Source: Uloborus plumipes (lineage: Eukaryota > Arthropoda > Arachnida > Araneae > Uloboridae). Taken from it: a stretch of 64,000 bases of DNA. The DNA is taken from contig JAXGGA010004648.1 in the NCBI GenBank assembly GCA_038373865.1, positions 1-64,000 of the forward strand, in the 5' to 3' direction. A program made the translations under genes and the position numbers. A model generated the notes under the pieces. The model worked only from the letters and a program-made list of their open reading frames with translations. It was not told where the DNA came from and did no database searches. Positions 1 to 12,200 of the stretch are shown piece by piece (the stretch's first letter is position 1; the number at the start of each line of letters is the position of its first letter).

Positions 1-2476
1 GCTTTGTTTATTTCGGTACTTGTTTTCTGTTTTCTTTTTTAAGTACATTTGCAGTATAAAAAAGTTTTTTTTACCACCTATAAACAGAAATTAACAAATG
101 GTAAGAAAATTCTTTTTTCAGTGACCTGAATACTTGTGGAAAAGAAAAAAACTTAACAGGTTACTAGTTATATGCACCTAACAGGTCTTTTAAGTATATT
201 TTACTGTTTTCAAAAAAAAAAAAAAAAAAAGGCTTGATTCTTTTCTTTTTAAACAAAATAAAAAAAGAGTGGGGGGGGGGCGGTGCACATTTATCCAATC
301 AACAATGCATATGGTAGGATCTAACTTTGGTGAAAAACATAAACAATTCAAGGAGGAATGATTTGTGCCAACTTAGGTCACAGAAAAAATAGTCTTACTT
401 CGATGGAGTTTCAACAGGGTGTACGACATAGCAGTTAAAACAATTTCACCTTCATACATATAAATATCCCACAGTCTTAAAGTCAAAGTAAAAGGTACCT
501 GCAAGGAATTTAAATATCAATTATAAATAACTAATTATGCAAATAATCAAAAAGTACCTAATAATGAATGTTCAGCTTACTTCCTACATGTTTTTGTATT
601 GTAATTTTGCACAATTGAAAAAAAAAAAAGGAATGCTTCATTCAGCACTCATAGTATTGTTATTACAAGATACAAACCTTACTGAGCTAGTGTTTCAAAA
701 CACCTTTTAAAGAAATGAATGTTTTACTGACATAAAAACTTATCTATGCTCTTTAATGATTTCAATCACACAAAATGATTCTTGGAGATAAAAGAAAGTA
801 CAACATAAAAAGTCAGTTAGAAGGAAAAGTTACAAAACCAAGTAAGTTCGAGCCTCAAGTTATGTCATTAATTAATGGCAGCATAAATCTCTCACTGGCT
901 CACTGAGCATCAATACTAAATTCAATAATCTAAAATACATATGAATCCATAATTGATGATTTGGAATAAATATGGGTAAAAGAAGTGGAAAGATTAACTC
1001 AGTGACTTGGCTTTTTAAGTTTGAAGAAGAACCTCTACTCAATATAAAATATGGAATTTTAGTGCAAGACACAATTAGAAATAATGTATAAAATCAAACT
1101 AAGACTACAAATGATATCGTAGGAAATATTTAAAAAACTGGCTGAGTTTACATGAAATGACTCTTAGAACATATGAGGAGAAGGGGGAATATGAAATTAT
1201 AAACAAAAATATCAAATAGAAAGATTTAAAAAATAGTTGAATATCTTTGCAACAAACTTGAAAGAAACAAAAATGTTTTTCATAGTAATAGGCATTTCGT
1301 TGTAATTGAATTTGAACCAAGGCTAATGAGAAGCCATGTCAACCTAGTCGAAAACAAGAGGCCTGGCAATTTGGGGTCTCCAGTTCAGAAGGAAACTTTT
1401 TATAAGTTTAAGGGAGGAGAGAGACTGGCAACCAAACCAACAAGGAGTCTGTCCGCCTTGGTTCTCAGCGCCATTCATTCAAACAATCAAGTGACAATAA
1501 AAATAGGACTGAACATTTGTTTTGCAGAAATGAATATTTTACTGTTTTGCTGTAATGAGATTTCACTGAATAGCTGCCAACATTAAAGGTGAAAATTAGA
1601 AAGACTTTAAGAATAAATGAAACCACAAACGTTAAAGTGAAAAAAGGTTTTTTGAAGTATATGTAAGAATTTATTAAATTGACTATGTATAGGACGCGAA
1701 ATTCTGAAACTGAGATTGGTTAGTATTTTAACTCTGAAATTTACTTATAGGTATGAAAAAAAAAAGTTTTAAATAAGGCATAAGATTCTTTTCTTTTATA
1801 AGTGATAATAAACATTTCTTGCAGCAAGAAAAACTTTAGGAAGATCAAAAAAAAAAAAAAAAAAAAAAGGTAAAGCTTGAACCCATATTTTGGGAAATAA
1901 AAGTTTTAAAAATTAGTTAATTAATTACTCTAATAAATAATTTAATTACATTATGTAATAATTCTGTTACATTATCGTGACTATTATATGTATCAAACAT
2001 ATTGAAAATCAATGAACTTTCATTTTGTCCAATTCGTCTATTTGTCTTATTTCTTCTGCTATCTTGGACTTTTTGTGAAAAAAAAAAAACAATCATACTT
2101 CAGGTGTTTAGAAATTTGAAAAGTTTGTATTTTTCACTCCACACTAATACTTTAATAACAGACAAGTTAGTGTTAAGTATATAAGTTAAAATCTGTTCCT
2201 TTAAATTTTCATCCTTTAGGGAAGAGGTGGATTAATAAATATGAGTGACCACAGAAGTTTCACACAACCTAATAGCATTTCATTAAAAATTCTGATACAA
2301 TATGAAAACAACATAAAAAGTATTTAGATGAATTATTTAACACGTTTCAGTAACTAAAAAATTATAATGGTTCACAAGAACTGTGAGCAATCAACATTAC
2401 TTTAAACTGATGGTGATAGCTATGATTGTCATACATTTTTCAGAACTTTACAGCATAACACGAAAACTATACTTAC
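1..2476. other. Intron/downstream stretch with no recognised gene
   Basis: AT-rich sequence with several A-runs (about 214-231, 1846-1868) and a G-run near 271-280. It follows the last visible minus-strand exon and is probably intron. I found no further TBC-like exon and no bounded element. Confidence 0.5.
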
Positions 2477-2637
2477 TCTATCAAGGAAACATTGAAAAAA
2501 CCATTTCAGTGTATAAAGGCTAGTATGAATTTCATATTTATCCAAATGTTTTCTTAGCTTCGGCAAAAATCGAGTAAGTATTTTATCATGGTGCTCTTGG
2601 AACCTCTGTAGTTTTGGAAAGCCAGGGATGAAGAAAC
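2477..2637 (-). CDS. USP6NL: USP6NL-like exon (FFIPGF block), last one found
   Basis: Encodes [20 protein letters not shown], then [16 protein letters not shown] and a tail ending [11 protein letters not shown]. The acceptor is AATTGTAG and the donor GTAAGT, phase 0 at the end. The remaining TBC helices and the C-terminal region should lie below position 1. Confidence 0.93.
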
Positions 2638-5600
2638 CTACAATTTAAAAATATGATTAACTAAGAAGTGATTTATACAAAAAAAAAAAAAAAAAAAACT
2701 TTGTTTCAAACATATCACTGTACTATCTGGTTAGTCAAAATTACAAGGAATACAAACAAAAAAGAATAGCGAAGTTTTACATACATCAATATTTTTAGCT
2801 CAAAAGTAAGATTTCTAAAGTAAATAACAATTTAGGTACATTGTGTCATAATAACTGTAACTGTAGCCCCTTGATAGTTTGTTACTTAGCGTTTGGCAAC
2901 AGCGCCATTCAGAACTTGAATTGATAGAATCGTGTTTGTTATGTGTCTCACCGCTTGTAAATAAAATATGCTTAAGGTTCTATTGAGTAGCTACTTTCTA
3001 GTAAACATTTCAGCGTAAATGTTACACATTGGATATGTAATGATGACATTCCAATCCTGCCAATATTTCTCAGTTATATTGAGAATTTCAATGTTATATT
3101 AATCTAGCTCTTAGCGCAATGCAGCACCCAAAACCGGATATCCTCTGAGCTTCAACTTTTCTGAATTTTAGAGTCATTACTGGTGAATCAAGTTTTTGCT
3201 TTCAAATAGAATCTCAAAAATTTCTGATTATGCTCATGAAGCAACAGGAATACTTTCATTGATTATCATCAATGGTTTAAATTTTTCTGAGGTCATAACA
3301 AGTACAGTCGAACCTCATTAATTTGAACATGATTAAAATAAATTACTGCTAAGATGAACATCATTTCCAATCCCTGCACCGTGGTTTTTATTATCTTGTT
3401 CTTCAGATAAGACAAACTATGGTGAAAACAAACTGATTTTTAAGGTCCCTTGGAGTTCGTTTTAACAAGGTTTGACTATTAAAGCGGAAAATCATTTATA
3501 ATGGATTTCTCTGATCCACTGTCATATAATTGCTTCAAGATACAGTACTTTAACCTTTTGGATCCGGACTATTCATATAGAAGTTTTCCTTTCGAGACGG
3601 GCCGGTACAACTGTTGAACCGTAGGTCCCTTTTCCTCTGAAAATGAAAGGTGCAACGGCAAGCACTTAGGTTTTATGACTTCGCGGTTCGAACACAAAGT
3701 CGTAATCCCCCAGTAAGATTTTATGAAATCTTGAAAAAATCCCCTACTCCAAGGGTAGAAGCGAAGATTTCAACCCCATCCTCAAAGAAAAAAATACTTG
3801 CGGTACAGCATGTGTACCACCTGGCTCTAAAAGGTTAAGATAAGTTTTTTAAACAAATTTTTGCACTAAGAGTTGTCAATAAGAGTTTCAATGAATAAAA
3901 TGAGCAGAATTTCATGGCTCCGATAATTCCTTGATGGCATACGAGGATAAATACGTTTTTCTCACTGAATTTCAGGAAACATTTTAAATACAAAAACAAA
4001 AGCTTTTTTTTATGGTATCTTCATTGAATAAAAGTGGAATGATTTTCTTCTGATACTAATTTTGTTCAGTTTATCTTCTGCTGCTTATTTATTTATTTAC
4101 TTATTTGAAAAATACAATGTTTGCTCCTACAGGACCTTTAGGAGATGCAAAACTAAAGTTAAAATATCAGAAAACTTAATGAATTTATAAGATTATTTGA
4201 AAACAAAGAACTGAAAAATTTATTAATGAAGAGCTTTTGCTTGATTAAAATTTATTACACTCTGTCGATGATAGTAGCCATCAATAAATAGTCAACCAAT
4301 GTTACTTAATTATGAATTTAAATAAGCAGCTGGCAAATTTTGGCTGCATGAACTTTTCATTGGGTTTAAAATCTGAATATTGAGTAAGTCCATTGTGACT
4401 AACATAACAGTTAGAACAAATTTTTAATATTATTTTCTGTGTGCTAGCCATATTTTTTGTCACAATGCCAAAAACAAGGTGTTATTCTTCTCTGCATAGA
4501 TGAGTTGTTTAAGTTAATATAAAAAAAATAATAATATTACTTTCAATTTTTGACAGTTAGGGAACATTTTGATCAACGTGACTAACATAACAGATTTGCA
4601 ACCCTCAAAATTTTGCATTAAATTCATCAACACAATTCTCTAAAACTAAACCAAAAAATAATATTTTTTTTCCTGATAGTATCTATGTGAAAGGTTTTTT
4701 CACATTAATAATTGTAAATTTGGCATATATTTTAAATGAAATTGCAAAAAGTAGTATTTTAATAAAACTCGCCTGTGACTAACATAACACGCGATTACAC
4801 ATTTACCTTTAAGTGTATTACAGGTAATATTAATACAAATATTAGACTGCAAACAAGATTTTATTGAAGCTTAACACACATGTTTACTTGTAAACAAAAT
4901 TTACAGTTCAATTTTGTAATTGAAGTAATAATGTCTGCGGGAATTTACAGATGTTTGCGACAAGACTTTCGAAATTTGGGTTCTTTAAATCCAAAATTTG
5001 TCCTCATTTGTGGGAAACACAAAGATTGCTTCAGAGCTTTTTCTCATGAAGAGAACTTCATAATCATTTGCATTCATGTTTAAAACCTACTTAACATATA
5101 GACTTACGAGAGATAAATACCACCACAATAAAATTACCCACTGTCTTAGTTTTTGTATTTCGGAACAGCCCGGGAGAATTTCCTTCAAAATCATCATCAG
5201 CTTCATCTTCCACAATTTCTTTTAAAAAAAAACTTCTTTTCTTGGGATATCATCCCCTGTGTTTTTAAATGAGCAAATTTTAAATTTCTCCATATTTTCA
5301 GCATATCATTCTTACTGAAAAAACAAATACGGGATTTTCATTTTCAAACCACAAGTCTAACTTTCTCTTTTCAACCATGTCACTTTCACTCACAAACATT
5401 CAGTTTATCTTCAATTCTTGTTTTATTAATTATTGAAATAATTCCTTTGCATTAATTATCAAGGTTTGCCCACACTGCTCCGCATGTTGTGCTATACATG
5501 AGGGCGCTTTTCATAATTCAATGTCATAAAACTCCATGACCTGCAGATGCTGGAGGCATTTAAGATCATATCTGTTTTTTAAGTGAACAGCAGCTCCAGC

Positions 5601-6144
5601 TCTATATGTTCATAGAAAAACATATTGCACAGTGATCCCGCACATAGCTTTAAAGTCATTTAAAATTCTTTCATTGAAGATGTCAACTTCATATGTCGAT
5701 TACTTTCGTCGCAAATTACAGCATAAAATTTTGACTCCAAGTTGACCATTAAAAAAACTGTTTTGAAAATAAAAATTACTGCAGTATATATGGTCACACT
5801 AATTTCTTCATAATAAGAGGTTCAATAAATTAATTTGTTTCTAAAATAAATTGTTTAGTTAAGATTTAAGCATTTCTTGAACAGTCATGTTATGTTAGTC
5901 CCAGTAATGTTATGTTAGTCACACACAATGGTGTTATGTTAGTCACAAGTCCTATGGCTGAAAAAAGGAAATTCTTTATGAACCATCTTATCAATCTAAC
6001 TGTGCCCACAACATAGGGGAAAAAATGTAAAAAATATTATTTCCAGAAGGAAATAACTGAATTAATTCATGTTTTTGTGACTAACATAACAAGTAAATCA
6101 GACTGAATGCTTACCAACTTTGCAATATTAATTTTATGACAAAA

Positions 6145-6220
<76 letters not shown>

Positions 6221-9200
6221 CTGTAAAGCAAAAGAACCATACTTCAATAATTAAAAAAAATTCATTATTATTTGCAGTTTTTTTTAACTTTATATGAATA
6301 TGAAAAGTTAGAAAAATATGCGATGTTTTGGGTAACTGCATATGTTATCTTTAGAGCCATTTTGTAGGTGTTGAAAGTAATATTTTGTGAAAACTGAGGC
6401 TAAATTCTAAAATTTTTAAAAATTATCTTTAAAATGATATATCACACAATGTATATATTGGAAGATGAAAAGATCATGTTTAGGTTGACACTTACAAGGA
6501 ATTACCCTATTGTAAAAATTTCACAAGGGGCCGGATTACTAATTAACAAGACAAAAAAGCTGTATAATTGCACAATTAATACTTCCATACACATTAAGGA
6601 CATATTGTAAGAGGATGGTAAAAATTGACAAAACTTGAGAGGATGTCATGTTACAGATTGCTTGGATGTAGTGCACAACTAGTTCTTACTTAAAAGATGA
6701 ACCTTGTACTTCAAACTTTATAAGTAAGGTATCCTTTTTAAAAAATCTACTGTGCTATAGGCAAAAAACAAACAATTAATTCATAATTGGGTAATTTTTG
6801 AAAAATTACATTTAAAACAAATGGATTTTTGATGAATTCATACAAAGGTTCATTTTCCATATAAAATTAATCAAATATTTCTTATAAATCCCAGAAAGTG
6901 TTTTTGCAGTTTTTCAATTTTTTATTAAAAATAACTCAAACTTTGATTTGAAAAGTTGTGTACATACCATGCATAGCATGTTTATCATCACTCATAAGCC
7001 TAGATAAAGCCCAAAATGATTCCTAGAAAATCAAAATAATTTTAATTTCTGAGATGTTCATGAAAAAAGATATACTACCAGAAATATTTAAAGACAATGA
7101 ATTTCTAACATACTAAGAGTAAACATTAATACTACTACTACTGAAGCCACTCATTATTTTATACTTGTCAGAGACAGCAAAGTAGTACCATATATCCAAA
7201 AATTATGTAACTGATGTCATAAAACGTAATGCAATGAAGCAGTAGTGTAGCTAGGGGGCCCAGCGCCCGTGGCGAACTTGAGAAATTGCGCCCCCCCCCC
7301 TAGAGGTCGTTCTGATAGGAGGTCCAAAATTTTGGACTCCAAAAATTTTGATTCATTCATTCAAAAAAGTTGCAACCTTTTTTTTCTTTTATCTTTCTTT
7401 CAGTATTTATAACGATACTCAGTGTTCCCCCTCATGTTATGTGTGCATATGTCTGCTTGTTCGTATTATTGGGTAAAATTCAAGTTTTATATTTTACAAG
7501 TTTTTTGTTCAATTTGAGAATTTTTGTTTTTCCAACAATTTTAGTTCGGTGCGTTCCTACCTTTCCCCATCATTTCACATAAATTCAAAAAATAAATAAT
7601 TCTTGCAACTCGATATTGAACATAGTGTGTTTTTTTCCACACACAACAGCTTTTATTTTGAATAGAATTTGTTTTAAAACACTAGAAGAATGTATAAAAT
7701 AATTTAATTTGTGCATTTTAAATAAAAATAAAGGCATTGATTCTATTGTAATTAGGAAATCAAAGAAACTACAAAAAGCATAATTAATCTGAAATTGGCT
7801 TAATAAATATGACAACTTGCATACAGGCAAAATAATAGATAGCTATTTTGAGAACTCCGATTATTTTTTATGTATAAATACTTTTTCATTCTAAGTACAG
7901 GGTGGTTATAGATTAGCGTTAGGTGTTTGGAGCCCTCTAGTGCTTAAGGTACGTTATTTCCGAAGTTTAGTATGTAATTGATAAGTTGAAGTGATATCGT
8001 GAAAAAAAAAACGGCTTGAAAGAAGCGGAGAGAAAATGTTTGTTTCTATCTCTTTTTAGTGGACAAGACCAGCCGATTTCAGATCAGCCTATTATGCAGA
8101 CCCTATATAACTAAATTATATTCTGCCAGATAGATTTAAGCTAACATCAGTGTATCCAATCGAAATCTGCCAAAGCAAAGTTGCATATTTTGTATGGCTT
8201 GTCTTGTAGGTGGGGGCGCAGTTTACGCTGCTTGGGGTGTCTATCAAATTTTTATTTTTTAGTCTGTTTGAACTTGACCGAAAAAAAAAATTAATCGGTT
8301 AAAATGCCGCCCCCTGGCTGTTGCGCCCATGGCAAGAGCCACTCCTGCCAACCCCTAGCTACGCTACTGCACTGAAGAACCATTGAGCCATAACGGAACA
8401 TGTGATGGTTTGCAGCAGTAGCAACTGAAAATTGTACTACTTAAGATTAAAACTCAGTAAGAAAGAAGCACTTGTAATAGGTTAACATGAATAAAAATCT
8501 ACACACGAACACAGTGTGATTTAAAAATAACTGAATTTTTTTGTGAGTGATAGAATAAAATAAGCATGAAAATATTTTTTGAAGCTAATATAAAACATGT
8601 GCAGAATATATAACCATACTCCATAATATCACATAGGTTTTGTTAGAGATATTAACATTTTTATTAAACAGGAATAAGCAAATTTTTCAATATGTACATT
8701 AGATACAAAGGTACTCCTGACACAGTTATATTTTTATTAAATAATTTTGTTATTTAAAATTAAATTTATTTACAGGTGTCACATGTAAGATATCTAAAAT
8801 CAACTTCTTGTAATTTGCTGTATGAATTACTTAGGAATTTTGCTCTATTAATATAGCAATGGTAGAACACATAGTAGGTTTTGAAAGCTAAGGTTTCCAT
8901 GAAAAAATGGAAATACATCTCATTTGTGGAGAAATAATAATTTTAACCATTTCAAAAAATTACGTTTTGGGCCGCAGTATGAAAAAATCGATTTGTCCTG
9001 CACATGACAGCTCATATATTTCATTAAAAAATTATTTTAAAAGATAGTGGACAATTTTTTTGTTTAACCCATTAACAGCCGAAACTGGAAATCATTTTTT
9101 GTTTTTGATTCAAATCATAAAAGTTGTTATTTTGAGTCCATACAATAGTATTATGCTGCAAAAAGAACAAAATTTCACTTACATTTAGAGATATAGGGTG

Positions 9201-12200
9201 TTGCGTTGACGCAACGTCAGCGGAAAAGGGGTACGGATGCTAAGTAGTTTTATTTAATACAATTCCGCAGTTTCGATGCGTTTTAGACAGATAAAATCTG
9301 TATGAGCTTTGATATGGTTTTGAAACGTGCAGAGAACTTTAGAAGAAATTAAAATTTGTCTTTAAAAAATCAATCTGCATAAAATTTTAAATTTAACAAA
9401 AATTTGATTATCCAAGGTCATACATGATGAACTTCGTTGCAATCGGGTTGGAGAGCAATATCACAAGCATTGCAACGATAAACAGTTTGACAATGGCAAT
9501 GGGGCCGGGGTCAGCCCGATCAGTAAGGCGTCGGACTTGTAACCAGAGGGTCCAATCCTAGCCGATCAAAGATCTACCGTCGTTACTAGTGGTGGCTGGG
9601 CGACGCAAAATAAGAGTCGTGGTCACTAAGTCCTCCAACTGAAACGATGCTTCTGGAGGTACAAGACCAGTTGTTTGCTCGGCCCTTGGTCTGGTTCAAA
9701 AGAATAGAGCGCTCTTAGCTAAATCGAGCTTCCACCTTAATGGTGCTCGTAAAAACGGAAGCCGTACTTATTCCGCGTTAAATAAGGTAGATCTGTGTCC
9801 ACTTTGAGGTCGGGTACCCTAGTGGTTTCAGAAACGACACAATGACAATACTTGCACCGTAGCCTTTTGTTATTTATAAACCTTGCTGTAAAATGCCCCC
9901 CAGATACTGGCATTGGTAAGCTGAATGTACTTGGCCGTCCTGTAGCTGTACTCTTCTTCTGTGTATTATTATCAAGGGGGGAGGGGCTGTGAAAAATTAA
10001 GTGCAACCTCTCGTCTAAAATCCATCAGTCACTTTCTATTTGCTTCTTCAGATAGTCATGGAAGTTTGCAAGCATTTGTTTATGCAACATCGCTATAATT
10101 TGAAAATATCGGGCACCTGTTTTTCTCTCGGACTCTAATTCTATAATGTGGAACGAAATTATCGCACAAATCAACATTACCCATTTTCATGTTATATTGC
10201 TCAATGATACAAAGCTGAGGAACAGAAACATTTTTCTTCTGAATTCTGAAGTAGCGAGAAACGATCTTTACAAGGCTCAATTTTACCGTAAGTAGAATCT
10301 CGAATTATCACCATCATCAGAGTTTTTATTTTATTTTTTTTTTCAAAAATCTGTTCAAATGCTTCTTAAACTAAGATATCTTGTTCTGGGCATTTCAGAA
10401 GGTGGAGACGAAAAAAAATGCTTGCACAGTCAAAACGCACAGAATAGAAACGAAATGTATGACTTTTGGAAGAGCAGTTGAGACAGGCAGGTCTGACTAC
10501 CCCTTTTTCACTGACGATGCGCTCACGCAACACCTGCTTTTGCTTCCTTCCCTCCCCCACATAATCATTTTCTGAGTAGATTTTTTTTATCAAAGTGACC
10601 TTTACTAAGAGCATTTCACATATTTACCCAAACTTTTTTTCTTTTCTAACTTTTTTGATAGAAAAATACATCACAAATTTGAGCAAAAAAATCCGTGTTA
10701 AAACCACAATTTTTATTACATATAAAAAAAATGTTTGAGGCAATTTTTTTTATTTAATATGTTTATATGGTTGTTCTTAAACCTAAAACTGAAATCGGTA
10801 CAAAAATTAGTTAAATAGCGAATTTTTCATGATTTTTTATAATGACCGTTGCGTCAACGCAACACCAGCGGGTAATGGGTTAAGACGTGTTTGTGACTTT
10901 TTAAGCAACAAAATTTAGTCCATTACCCTTCTGAAGCATTATTTCAAATTAAATATATACATTGTCACGTGGGGAACAAAATTACCCTTTTAAGTGGAAT
11001 GCTTAAAAATTACAATTTATTAGAATGTACCATACTACAAAATACAATGTCATAGGGGGTTACTGTTATTTAACTATCCAGCGGTTAGGCAGTTCCATAG
11101 TTACATGTTAAATCCACTGTATATCTCGCTAAGATCTGCAAGGTGATTAAACACAGCATATCCAATGCAGTTCCAAGTTCAAAAGGTATCATAATGACTA
11201 ACTTTCTTCAGCAAACTGCTACTTACAAATGCAAATACAAAAGCGACGATCAGCAACAGGCTCTGGGCCCAACTGGGCTAGTCCTAGTCAAATTATAGAC
11301 CTCAATGAAGATCAATGACAATCTTAAATCTATATAGACAGACAAATAAAAGTAGGAAAACAAAAAGAACGGGAGAAAAGAAGCACCAGAAAACGCAATT
11401 ATAAAAATTGCTTCTAGATGCAAGGAAAAAATGGAACACTGGAAAAATCATTGACCAGAGAATGGGAATTTTTCCAATATAGTAAGCTTCCCAAAAATAG
11501 AGGTCATAAACTGATGAACATTTACAAATCATTCTAGCAGAAGAAAAATCAAAGCAGTGACCAGAAGTCTAACAATGCTGAACAATGAAAGAACTTTCAA
11601 GACCTTTATGTTTAACGTAAACTCCCATACCTCACTTGTCTGCCCATTTAGTAATATGATCCAAATCCTGCTGCAGCTGATGTACTCGTTTGTCACTTTC
11701 TACAGCCCCCTTAACTTTGCCATCATCAGCAAAACAGTTCAGTTTCCAGAAACATTTTTATGAATATCATTCATATAAACAAAAGGGGACATAAAACTGA
11801 TCTTTGCAGAACCCCACTCGAAACCTCACTCGATTTAGAATGGTTACCAATAACAACTACTTTTCATTTCCTTCTTGTCAGCCAATTCCTAACCCAAACT
11901 AGAGTTTTACCTCTTATTCCAATATCAGCTAATTTACTGAGTAGTGCTGCATATGGCACCTTATCGAAAGCTATTGGAAAATCTATGTGAACATCTACAC
12001 ACTTTTTGTTATCTAAAGCCATAGTAACCTTGTCGTAGAAATGTAATAAATTAGTAGTACACCATTTACCGTTAAACCTCTTCAAGTTATGTAAAGTACC
12101 TTCACATAAATAATCTGAACTTGAATTAACAGAGTTCATTAAAATATTTATAACATGGTGACACACCAGGTCACACTGGGAATTCTTAATAGACAAGCTT

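Larger units (their letters stand above)
9068..10879 (-). mobile_element. Decayed piggyBac transposon, 1812 bp, carrying a SINE
   Basis: TTAA flanks both ends (9064-9067, 10880-10883). The ends start CCCATTA in both orientations. Just inside each end is a near-palindrome built on TTGCGT and ACGCAA (about 9198 and 10848), followed by CAGCGG. On the minus strand, 10280-10080 contains [17 protein letters not shown], the piggyBac transposase IDQYN..MGGVDLCDQ block, and 10006-9770 contains a GRPS segment and KRLRCKYC from the cysteine-rich C-terminus. Multiple stops and frameshifts make it a relic. A tRNA-derived SINE interrupts the C-terminal end. Confidence 0.85.

Noticed and set aside
3305..3477. 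CRISPR-like or satellite array
   Set aside because: No regularly spaced identical repeats with unique spacers here or anywhere in the window. The repeated short words belong to transposon ends, and the DNA is eukaryotic.
9501..9575. Possible functional tRNA-Thr gene
   Set aside because: The acceptor stem does not close, box B is degenerate, and a SINE body continues directly after the tRNA-like head.
11302..11532. Hydrophobic minus-strand frame resembling a membrane segment
   Set aside because: It lies in the decayed 3' end of the LINE fragment. The F/L/V richness follows from AT-rich codons.
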